A stretch of 7,851 bases of DNA, taken from positions 1 to 7,851 of the forward strand of contig JAICJJ010000108.1 of NCBI GenBank assembly GCA_025928535.1, written 5' to 3'. Positions 1 through 5,789 of this stretch are shown in pieces; position 1 is the first letter of the stretch, and the number at the start of each line of letters is the position of its first letter. The notes under the pieces were generated by a model, which saw only the letters and a program-made list of their open reading frames with translations, made no database searches and had not been told where the DNA came from. The DNA is from Thermomicrobiales bacterium (GTDB lineage Bacteria > Chloroflexota > Chloroflexia > Thermomicrobiales > UBA6265). Both the position numbers and the translations under genes were made by a program.

Positions 1-1
1 C

Positions 2-190
2 TCGCCGCGCAAGCGGCTCCGGGCCCGCGAACAGCGCTACCGGGACATCGGCCGCGATTACATCGTCAACGTGCCATGGTCCGCTCTCGTCGCGACCGAG
101 CCAAAATCGCGCCTGCGAGTTCCGGAGCGGTTGCGCCTGCCCCGTCCGGGACGGCGGGGCCAGAGCGAACAACCCACGCTCCGGGCCTGA
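2..190 (+). CDS. C-terminal end of an unidentified protein (partial)
   Basis: An open frame enters from the left edge and runs 62 codons to a TGA at 188-190. I do not recognise the product. The first half reads like real protein, with the segment RYRDIGRDYIVNVPWSALV mixing charged and hydrophobic residues, and its codons mostly end in G or C. The last 25 residues are Arg/Pro-rich (RLRLPRPGRRGQ) and look like a disordered basic tail. The frame ends just before the hairpin at 211-237 and converges on the aminotransferase gene, which fits a gene end. The opposite strand is also open here, a common effect in GC-rich DNA, so the call is tentative. No function is proposed. Confidence 0.42.
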   Translation, partial: SPRKRLRAREQRYRDIGRDYIVNVPWSALVATEPKSRLRVPERLRLPRPGRRGQSEQPTLRA

Positions 191-210
191 CGCCCGACAT
201 CGGCGGCAGC

Positions 211-237
211 GCGGCCCCGCCGGGTTGACGGGGCCGC
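211..237. terminator. GC hairpin between convergent genes, possible bidirectional terminator
   Basis: The arms GCGGCCCCG (211-219) and CGGGGCCGC (229-237) are perfect 9-bp reverse complements around a 9-nt loop. The hairpin sits in the 84-bp gap between the + strand gene end (190) and the aminotransferase stop (275), where a shared terminator is expected. No T-tract follows on either strand, so it is not a textbook intrinsic terminator. It could instead act as an RNA 3'-end stabiliser. Confidence 0.5.
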
Positions 238-274
238 AGTGTCGACGGTGTATGGCGTCGCAGCGAAGTGGTCG

Positions 275-1231
275 CTACGCCCCGGTCGGCTGCAAGACCC
301 CAACCGGGGTCCGCCAGTCAGCGTGGTCAGACTCGCGTCCTTTCAGGACATCGAGGAACAACCGCTCCAGCGATTTCGTGATCGGTCCGATCTCGCCCGA
401 ACCGACCTTGGAGTGGTCGATCGACACGATCGGCGTGATTTCCGCCGCCGTGCCGCAACTGAACACCTCTTCAGCCAGATACAACTCCGTCCGATCGACC
501 GGCCGCTCGACGACCTCGATGCCGAGATCGGCGCGCGCGAGTTGGATCAGCGCGTCGCGGGTGATGCTTTCGAGGATCGAACTGGTCAAATCGGGCGTGA
601 TCAACTGCCCGTCCCGCACCAGCATGATGCAGGAGCCGGGGCATTCGGCGACGGTCCCGCTCGTGTTGAGCAAGATCGCCGTGTCGTAACCATCGAGCCG
701 CGCTTCGCTGGACGCGAGTTGGCTGTTGCGGTAGTTGGAAAGATTCTTGGCGCGCGGCGGCATCACGTCTTCCGAGATGCGCCGCCATGAACTTACCTTG
801 GCGGTCTGGGTGACGCCGGTCCCGAGGTGCGTCGGCATCGGCGTCGTGTTGATCAGAAGCGCCGACGCGAATCCGACCTGGGAGAAGCGCTTCCCTGACG
901 TCTCGGCCGCATAGGCGAGCGGCCGAATGTAGGTGTCTTCGCGCGTTTCGTTCGCCTGAAGCAAGTCGAGCGTCGCCTGCCGCAAGTCGGCGAGCGAATA
1001 GGGGTTGTCCAGTCGGACGAGACGCATCGAACGCTCGAGCCGCGCAAGATGCTCGTCGAGCCGAAAGAGATGGAGTTCTTCCTGCTCTTCGTTCCAGTAG
1101 GCCCGCATGCCTTCGAAGACGGCGCCGACGGTCGACCATCCCAATTCGGTCACGTGAACCGTCGCGTCTTCCCAGCGCCGCTGCTCGCCGTTCCACCAGA
1201 TATAGGCCGGATGCTGCTGTTCGCCTGCCAC
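275..1231 (-). CDS. ilvE: Branched-chain amino-acid aminotransferase (class IV, PLP-dependent)
   Basis: The predicted cytoplasmic enzyme of 318 residues transfers the amino group between Val/Leu/Ile and 2-oxoglutarate, the last step of branched-chain synthesis and the first of their breakdown. Fold-type IV landmarks are visible: FEGMRAY at 39-45, the PLP lysine K162 in AKNLSNYRNS, the cofactor glutamate E196 in AECPGSC, and GTAAEITPI at 260-268. Length matches the family (about 300-320). I chose the GTG at 1231 because AGGGGAAAG (1243-1235) precedes it at a good spacing and the protein then begins at the conserved IWWNGE region. An ATG 39 codons upstream would add an Arg/Gly-rich stretch unlike the family. 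Where the class IV signature usually has Asn-Leu-Phe/Tyr after the glutamate, this protein has Cys-Ile-Met. The related D-amino-acid aminotransferase and ADC lyase are less likely given the overall match to BCAT. Confidence 0.88.
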   Translation of the reverse strand: MAGEQQHPAYIWWNGEQRRWEDATVHVTELGWSTVGAVFEGMRAYWNEEQEELHLFRLDEHLARLERSMRLVRLDNPYSLADLRQATLDLLQANETREDTYIRPLAYAAETSGKRFSQVGFASALLINTTPMPTHLGTGVTQTAKVSSWRRISEDVMPPRAKNLSNYRNSQLASSEARLDGYDTAILLNTSGTVAECPGSCIMLVRDGQLITPDLTSSILESITRDALIQLARADLGIEVVERPVDRTELYLAEEVFSCGTAAEITPIVSIDHSKVGSGEIGPITKSLERLFLDVLKGRESDHADWRTPVGVLQPTGA

Positions 1232-1234
1232 GAT

Positions 1235-1243
1235 CTTTCCCCT
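1235..1243 (-). promoter_or_regulatory. Ribosome binding site that fixes the GTG start of ilvE
   Basis: On the minus strand AGGGGAAAG is followed by ATC and then GTG. The AGGGG core lies 7 nt from the start codon. No comparable site precedes the upstream in-frame ATG at 1348. Confidence 0.6.
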
Positions 1244-1254
1244 GGCCGGTGTTC

Positions 1255-1304
1255 GCCTCGCCCGACCAGCGCCGGCGAGGCCGCCTCCGACGCATCGATG
1301 CGTC
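1255..1304 (-). promoter_or_regulatory. Two inverted repeats in the ilvE leader
   Basis: In the 5' leader of the aminotransferase gene there are two perfect dyads. One has 8-bp arms, GCCTCGCC (1255-1262) and GGCGAGGC (1274-1281), with an 11-nt loop. The other is a 16-bp palindrome at 1289-1304, GACGCATCGATGCGTC. A weak -10-like TACAGT lies just upstream at 1317-1312 on the minus strand, without a convincing -35, so the palindrome would fall at or just after a possible transcription start. It could be a repressor operator or a leader RNA structure. I see no recognisable T-box or riboswitch consensus. Confidence 0.35.
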
Positions 1305-1362
1305 CGCATGGACTGTAGCGCAGCCACGCGCCGCGTCGCCAGAGCCAATGTGTCCGTGGCCG

Positions 1363-1402
1363 CAATGACGCCGGGGAGCCGCCTGGCTCCCCGGCGTCAT
1401 TG
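1363..1402. terminator. Perfect 18-bp hairpin after the peptide-binding protein gene
   Basis: The arms at 1363-1380 (starting CAATGACG) and 1385-1402 (ending CGTCATTG) are exact reverse complements around the 4-nt loop GCCT. Flanking bases 1360-1362 and 1403-1405 can extend the stem with C-G and G-U pairs. It begins 39 bp after the stop of the binding-protein gene and 131 bp before the ilvE start, where a terminator or 3' stabilising structure is expected. Neither side carries a run of T, so termination would be factor-dependent or non-canonical. It may act partially and let some reading through into ilvE. Confidence 0.65.
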
Positions 1403-1441
1403 TGGTTTGCGCGCCGTCGCTGTTGACGTCGCTCGTGAACG

Positions 1442-3244
1442 CTACTCCGCCGGACGTCCCTCGATGGAGACCCGCTCGGCCATCTTGGTGTACATGTTGC
1501 CGACCGTCACGGTGTAGCCCTGCTTGTTGACCGGAACGCCCTTCAACCATGGCTTGAAGGCATAGGTGTCGAGGCGGTAGACGACCGGAATGTATCCGAC
1601 GTCGCCCTGAATGACCTCCTCCGCCTTCTTGTACACCTCCAGCCGCTTGTCCGGGTCGGTGACGCCCTTCCCCTGGACCACCAGATCGTCGAACTCCTTG
1701 TTCGACCAGGCCTGCCGCTTGCCGGACGATTTCTGGCTGAAGAACATGTCGCCGTAGCTGTTGTTCGGATCCGGATAGTCGGACCACCAGCGGATCCAGA
1801 CGAGCTGGAAGTAGTTCTTGAACAACTCCGGCCGCCACGACGCCTCGGGCCAAACCTGGAGCTTGATGTCCATCCCCAGGTTTTCCTTCAACTGCGCGAC
1901 GATGTCGTTCGCCATCAGCGGCGAGTTGTACGCATCTTCGTTGCCGCGCAAGTGCATGGTGATGTCGGGCCAGTTCTTGCCGCCCTCGAACTCGGTGCCC
2001 TTGAGCGCGTCGAGCGCCATTTGCTTGTCGAACTTGAGGTTCTGCTGGAACTCCGGATCGTCGAGGTAGCCGTAGACGCCTGGCGGAACCATGCAGTACG
2101 CCGGCGTCACCATGTCCTGCGTCAACTGCTGCAGCCGATCGCGGTCGATCGCATGGGTGAGCGCTTTCCGCACCTCGAGTTTGTCGAACGGGGGCTTGCC
2201 GTTCGACGGCACGAGCATCCAGATCCCCGGGTAGACGTACTTCTTGAGTTGCTTTGACAACTCGGGATCGCTCGTGTAGCGCTTCAGATTGTCCGCGCCG
2301 ATGCTGACCCAGTCGAGTTGCTGGTCGCCCTTCCCCTTTTCGTACGTCAACACTTCCGTGCCGCCGGGAACGATCGGGGTGACGAGACGCTGGACCTTGA
2401 TGTTTTCGGCGTTCCAGTAATTCGGGTTCGGCGAGCACTCGACGAGCACGTCGTGCTGCCACTTGTCCAGTTTGAATGGGCCATTGGAGATCAGCGGCAC
2501 GTCGCCGCTGGCCCACTTGTCGGATCCGTACTTTTCGACCGCCCACTTCGGCGCCGGCACCGAGGCATAGTAGGCGACAACGTTCGGGAAGTAGGCGCGG
2601 GGACCCTCCATCGTCACTTCGAGGGTCCAGTCGTCGATCGCCTTGGCGCCAAGTTCATCCGGCGTGACTTTGCTGCCGTCCGCCGCAACGTAACTGCCGT
2701 CCGGCTGCGGCTTGCTGGTGTTGAATTTTTCCGCGTTCTTGATGTCGAAGAGGAAGCCGGCGTAGGCCGCAGCGTTTTTTGGATCGAGTTGCCGCTGCCA
2801 GGACCAGACGAAATCGTGCGAGGTCACCGGCGTGCCGTCGGTCCACCCCTTGTTGTCCTTGCGGATGTTGAAGGTCCAGACCGATCCGTCCTGATTGGGC
2901 GCCCACTTTTCCGCCCAGTCGGCGACCGGGTTCAGATTTTCGTCGAAGGTGAGCAGCCCACCGGCGACCTCGGTTTCCGCGTTGCAGTAGAGATTGAGGT
3001 TCCAGTCGAACGACACCGGATCGTCGAACAACTCATAACTGTAGAACGTCTGGTCTGGGCCGGCGGTCTGGGCATACGCGGAGAGCGGCCGCCGCATGGG
3101 GGCGCCGCCGAAGAAGCCAGCCGCCGACGCGGCCGACGCGCCCGCCGCCGCGGCCGCCATCTTGAGGACGGTCCGCCGGTCGACGCCGACGACGGCGAAC
3201 CGTTGCTCGAGCAACTTCAATTGCTCGTCGTGATCCAGGCTCAT
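1442..3244 (-). CDS. Extracellular peptide-binding protein of a family 5 ABC importer (OppA/DppA-like)
   Basis: This 600-residue protein would capture peptides, or possibly nickel or a sugar derivative, outside the membrane and deliver them to the two permeases encoded upstream. Residues 22-29, DRRTVLKM, form a twin-arginine motif followed by an Ala-rich hydrophobic stretch and a likely signal peptidase I site after AYA (58). No lipobox cysteine is present, so it appears to be a secreted, Tat-exported protein and not a lipoprotein. The mature part has the SBP_bac_5 pattern: an early VSFDWNLNLY segment, then VRKALTHAIDRDRL and a late WIRWWSDYPDPNNSYG segment. Start choice: the ATG at 3244 has AAAGGAG (3258-3252) at 7-nt spacing, whereas an ATG seven codons upstream has none. 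The true ligand cannot be read from sequence. Confidence 0.88.
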   Translation of the reverse strand: MSLDHDEQLKLLEQRFAVVGVDRRTVLKMAAAAAGASAASAAGFFGGAPMRRPLSAYAQTAGPDQTFYSYELFDDPVSFDWNLNLYCNAETEVAGGLLTFDENLNPVADWAEKWAPNQDGSVWTFNIRKDNKGWTDGTPVTSHDFVWSWQRQLDPKNAAAYAGFLFDIKNAEKFNTSKPQPDGSYVAADGSKVTPDELGAKAIDDWTLEVTMEGPRAYFPNVVAYYASVPAPKWAVEKYGSDKWASGDVPLISNGPFKLDKWQHDVLVECSPNPNYWNAENIKVQRLVTPIVPGGTEVLTYEKGKGDQQLDWVSIGADNLKRYTSDPELSKQLKKYVYPGIWMLVPSNGKPPFDKLEVRKALTHAIDRDRLQQLTQDMVTPAYCMVPPGVYGYLDDPEFQQNLKFDKQMALDALKGTEFEGGKNWPDITMHLRGNEDAYNSPLMANDIVAQLKENLGMDIKLQVWPEASWRPELFKNYFQLVWIRWWSDYPDPNNSYGDMFFSQKSSGKRQAWSNKEFDDLVVQGKGVTDPDKRLEVYKKAEEVIQGDVGYIPVVYRLDTYAFKPWLKGVPVNKQGYTVTVGNMYTKMAERVSIEGRPAE

Positions 3245-3251
3245 CCGATCG

Positions 3252-3258
3252 CTCCTTT
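3252..3258 (-). promoter_or_regulatory. Ribosome binding site that fixes the start of the binding-protein gene
   Basis: AAAGGAG on the minus strand lies 7 nt before the ATG at 3244. It excludes the alternative ATG at 3265, which lies upstream of this site. Confidence 0.7.
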
Positions 3259-3275
3259 CGTGCATCGCTGGGAGG

Positions 3276-3326
3276 TCACGTGACTTCGATCCGGACGCGG
3301 CGTTGCGCCGGATTGAGCAGGTTCAC
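3276..3326 (-). CDS. Possible 16-residue upstream ORF (leader peptide) before the binding-protein gene
   Basis: A GTG at 3326 opens a short frame, VNLLNPAQRRVRIEVT, ending in TGA at 3278-3276, 31 nt before the start of the binding-protein gene. A very strong Shine-Dalgarno (AAAGGAGG, 3353-3346) lies 19 nt upstream, normally too far. Between them is a small hairpin, GACCG-ACG-CGGTC (3346-3334). If folded, it would leave AAAGGAG only 7 unpaired nt from the GTG. This is a reading from sequence only. The frame may be chance and the Shine-Dalgarno an orphan, as no other start codon lies at usual distance. Confidence 0.25.
   Translation of the reverse strand: MNLLNPAQRRVRIEVT
3289..3313 (-). promoter_or_regulatory. 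Hairpin in the gap between oppC and the binding-protein gene
   Basis: The arms ATCCGG (3289-3294) and CCGGAT (3308-3313) pair perfectly, and inside them CGC (3296-3298) pairs with GCG (3305-3307) after a one-base bulge. It lies in the 252-bp gap between oppC and the binding-protein gene. Such structures between permease and binding-protein genes can protect or boost the binding-protein message. A weak promoter-like pair, TTGCCA (3447-3442) and GCATCT (3423-3418) with 18-bp spacing, also lies in this gap and might give the binding protein extra transcription. A 10-bp palindrome GTCACGTGAC is at 3275-3284. Confidence 0.35.
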
Positions 3327-3496
3327 CGATCCCGACCGCGTCGGTCCTCCTTTCCGCTCGCAATCATCGGCTCCGGCCACGGAACCGGCAGCCCAACGCG
3401 CTCCGACGCACATCGCCAGATGCGCGCCGCAGCGGGAACGCTGGCAAATGAGAAACGACCCCGGAACGGCTCGGCCCCGAATCGCGGAGACGACAT

Positions 3497-4504
3497 TCAA
3501 TCGTTTCCCTTCGGGTCGAGCGCGTCGCGCAGGCCGTCGCCGAGGAAGGTGAAGCCCAGCATGGTCAGGCCGATCGCGAGCACCGGGAAGAGAAGCATGT
3601 GCGGATCGGTCTGGACATAGCCGGGTTTGCTGCCTTCACCGACCAACTGGCCCCAACTCGCCTGGGGCGGCCGGATGCCGACGCCGATGTAACTCAGCGC
3701 CGCTTCCGTGAAGATGGCAGTCGGGATGCCGAACGTCATCGCGACGATGATCGGCGTCAGACTGTTCGGCAAGACATGTTTGACGATGATCGACAAGTTG
3801 CCGGCGCCGGAAACCTGCGCGGCCTTGACATACTCCTGCTCGCGTAAGGCGAGAAATTGGCCCCGAACCAGCCGGGCTTCGGTCACCCAGCCAACCAGAC
3901 CGATCGCGAGAAAGATGTTCGCCAGGCCAGGGCCGCGCCAGTTCACGAAAAGCAGGACGAGCAACAACTGCGGGATCGCATAGATCACGTCCACGATCCG
4001 CATGAGGAACCCGTCGATCGCGCCGCCGAAATAGCCCGCAATCGCGCCGACCGGGATGCCGATCGCCAGGACGATCGCTTGCGCCAGGACGCCGACAACG
4101 AGCGAAACGCGCGCTCCGTAGATGACGCGGCTGAAGAGATCGCGGCCGTTGGCGTCGATCCCGAACGGAAACAACCAACTGGGGTGCATGCGGGCGAGCC
4201 GCGGATCGACGACCTCCGATTCGCCATACGGCGCGATCAACGGCGCGAACACCGCGACGAGCGTGAAGATCACGACGATCGAGAGCCCGATCACCGCCAG
4301 CTTGTTTTTCAGCAGCCGCCGCCATGCGTCGGCCCATAGGCTGCGTTGGGGCCGAGTGGTCAGGTCGCCAACCGTGGACAATGGCGCGGTTCGGCCCGGC
4401 AACCGCTCCGCGATCTCGCCCGCGCCCTGCTCGGCCGCCGACGCTGCCGCGACCGCGTTGGCGCTTCGGAGATCAACGGAATCGACTGGCTGCGATCGCT
4501 GCAT
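3497..4504 (-). CDS. Peptide ABC transporter permease, OppC/DppC type
   Basis: This is one of two inner-membrane subunits forming the translocation path of a peptide importer; it docks on the cytoplasmic ATPase. The protein has 335 residues. Residues 1-57 are a polar cytoplasmic extension rich in Ala, Arg and Ser, longer than usual. WRRLLKNKLAVIGL (61-74) opens the first membrane helix, a typical OppC N-terminal feature. Then FGIDANGRDLFSRVIYGAR (114-132) is a strongly conserved family block, and the ATPase-docking EAA loop, EYVKAAQVSGAG continuing to HVLPN, spans 224-247. The terminal LGDGLRDALDPK is also typical. The ATG at 4504 has GAGGG (4515-4511) at 6-nt spacing. It follows the oppB-type gene by 80 bp on the same strand and is probably cotranscribed. 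Confidence 0.92.
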   Translation of the reverse strand: MQRSQPVDSVDLRSANAVAAASAAEQGAGEIAERLPGRTAPLSTVGDLTTRPQRSLWADAWRRLLKNKLAVIGLSIVVIFTLVAVFAPLIAPYGESEVVDPRLARMHPSWLFPFGIDANGRDLFSRVIYGARVSLVVGVLAQAIVLAIGIPVGAIAGYFGGAIDGFLMRIVDVIYAIPQLLLVLLFVNWRGPGLANIFLAIGLVGWVTEARLVRGQFLALREQEYVKAAQVSGAGNLSIIVKHVLPNSLTPIIVAMTFGIPTAIFTEAALSYIGVGIRPPQASWGQLVGEGSKPGYVQTDPHMLLFPVLAIGLTMLGFTFLGDGLRDALDPKGND

Positions 4505-4584
4505 CGGACACCCTCGTCAACTGATGTGCGGGCGCCGGCGCCCGGAACGAAGCGGATCGCTATCCGATACGGACAGTCGCCGCG

Positions 4585-5517
4585 TCAGTAGCGGATGCGT
4601 GGATCGATCATCCCGTAGATCAGATCGACGGCCAGATTCATTGCCGCCAGGAACACGCCATACAGCAAGGTCACCGCCAGGATCATCGTCTGGTCCTTGA
4701 CCTGCATGCTGGTGACGAAGAATTTGCCCATGCCCGGAATGTTGAACACCTGCTCGACGAAAAACGATCCGGTGCCAACCGCGGCGAAGATCGGTCCGAC
4801 CAAGGTCACGACCGGAATCAGCGCGTTCTTCAAAACATGGCGGACGACCACCCGGCGATCGTCGAGCCCCTTCGCTCGCGCCGTACGAACGAAATCGGAG
4901 CGAATGACTTCGATCATCGACGACCGTGTATAGCGCGCGATGGTCGCCAACGGCGCTGCGCCAAGCGCGATCGTCGGCAACACCCAGTCGATCGGGCTGT
5001 CCCATCCGCCAACGCGGAATCCGAGATCGAGCCCATGATTGGGCAACCAAACGGCGAACAAGAGAATCAGCAGGAAGCCCATGACGAAACTGGGCATGCT
5101 GTAGAAGAGGATCGCGAGCGACACCGACGCGTAGTCGAGCCACCCGTTCTGGTTCACCGCCGCGAGCACGCCCAACACCAGCCCGATCACCAGGGCGAAA
5201 ATCGTCGCCATCGCGCCGAGGTGGAGCGAAATCGGGAACGTTCGCCCGATGATCTCGCGAACCGTTTGCGGACGGGCGTGATACGAGATGCCGAAGTCGC
5301 CGTGGAGCGCGTTCCAGACGTACAGCCCGAATTGTTGGTAGAGCGGCTTGTCGAGGCCATAGATCCGTTCGAGTTGGGCAATCTGCTCCGGGCTCACCTT
5401 GTCGCTGGTGTCGAACGGACTGCCCGGCGTCAGGTGCATGATGACGAACGTGACCGCCGCCATCGCCAGCAGTGTGGGGACGAACCAGAAGATCCGGTTC
5501 AGCGCAAACCGTAGCAT
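4585..5517 (-). CDS. Peptide ABC transporter permease, OppB/DppB type
   Basis: This is the partner membrane subunit of the importer, 310 residues, a normal length for OppB/DppB. It opens with MLRFALNRIFWFVPTLLAM, the characteristic first helix, followed by HLTPGSPFD (28-36) and the periplasmic segment YGLDKPLYQQFGLYVWN (53-69). Further hydrophobic segments are near 99-120, 135-156, 177-195, 235-252 and 277-300. The EAA loop is at 209-230 (FVRTARAKGLDDRRVVVRHVL), and the FNIPGMGKFF block lies at 258-267. The ATG at 5517 has GGAG at 5-nt spacing and matches the family start. An upstream in-frame ATG at 5655 would add an Arg/Gly-rich non-conserved tail. First gene after the promoter at 5704-5732; a leader of roughly 180 nt is implied. 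Confidence 0.92.
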   Translation of the reverse strand: MLRFALNRIFWFVPTLLAMAAVTFVIMHLTPGSPFDTSDKVSPEQIAQLERIYGLDKPLYQQFGLYVWNALHGDFGISYHARPQTVREIIGRTFPISLHLGAMATIFALVIGLVLGVLAAVNQNGWLDYASVSLAILFYSMPSFVMGFLLILLFAVWLPNHGLDLGFRVGGWDSPIDWVLPTIALGAAPLATIARYTRSSMIEVIRSDFVRTARAKGLDDRRVVVRHVLKNALIPVVTLVGPIFAAVGTGSFFVEQVFNIPGMGKFFVTSMQVKDQTMILAVTLLYGVFLAAMNLAVDLIYGMIDPRIRY

Positions 5518-5636
5518 CGTCGCTCCGGTATGAATGCCCGATCGGCGAGGCGCCGGTGCGGGCCGGTTGCCAAATTCACTCGCTACGTCGCGATTGCGAC
5601 CGCCGCCACTTCCGTGGGCCTGGTCGCTCGCCTGGC

Positions 5637-5653
5637 GACGCCGATGCGGCGTC
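5637..5653 (-). other. Small hairpin in the opp leader
   Basis: The arms GACGCC (5637-5642) and GGCGTC (5648-5653) pair around a 5-nt loop inside the predicted 5' untranslated region of the opp transcript. It is short and may have no role. No riboswitch class is recognisable in the leader (5518-5697). Confidence 0.25.
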
Positions 5654-5703
5654 AAACGACGGAACCGAATGCCAATCTGTCGCTGGACCGTGAACCGCGC
5701 AGA

Positions 5704-5732
5704 AACCTAGCATCGGCCCATACGAGTGTCAA
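5704..5732 (-). promoter_or_regulatory. Housekeeping-type promoter for the opp genes
   Basis: On the minus strand TTGACA (5732-5727) is a perfect -35, followed by a 17-bp spacer and TAGGTT (5709-5704). TAGGTT agrees with the TAGRRT-like -10 seen in high-GC bacteria better than with TATAAT. The site lies 58 bp beyond the ROK gene stop and 187 bp before the oppB-type start, and predicts transcription starting near 5697. A weak 13-nt dyad, GGACG-AGA-CGTCC (5754-5766), lies just upstream of the -35 and could bind a regulator. Confidence 0.65.
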
Positions 5733-5789
5733 GGACGATTCGGCCGCGCCATTGGACGAGACGTCCCGATTGCGAAGACTCCCGTCCTT

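Noticed and set aside
1232..1441. T-box or other known riboswitch in front of the aminotransferase gene
   Set aside because: Dyads are present, but I could not find the conserved T-box bulge sequence or any other known aptamer core, and no T-tract terminator is present.
471..2546. A 691-codon minus-strand open frame spanning the aminotransferase, the hairpin and most of the binding-protein gene
   Set aside because: It is in a different frame from both well-supported proteins, reads as Arg/Gly/Ala-rich low-complexity sequence with no family motif, and results from few stop codons in GC-rich DNA.
2318..3283. A 321-codon + strand frame antisense to the binding-protein gene
   Set aside because: Its composition is Val/Arg/Asp-rich as expected for the reverse complement of a GC-rich gene, and it has no recognisable domain.
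3636..4337. A 233-codon minus-strand frame inside the oppC-type gene
   Set aside because: It is a frame-shifted reading of the permease and lacks hydrophobic segments or motifs.
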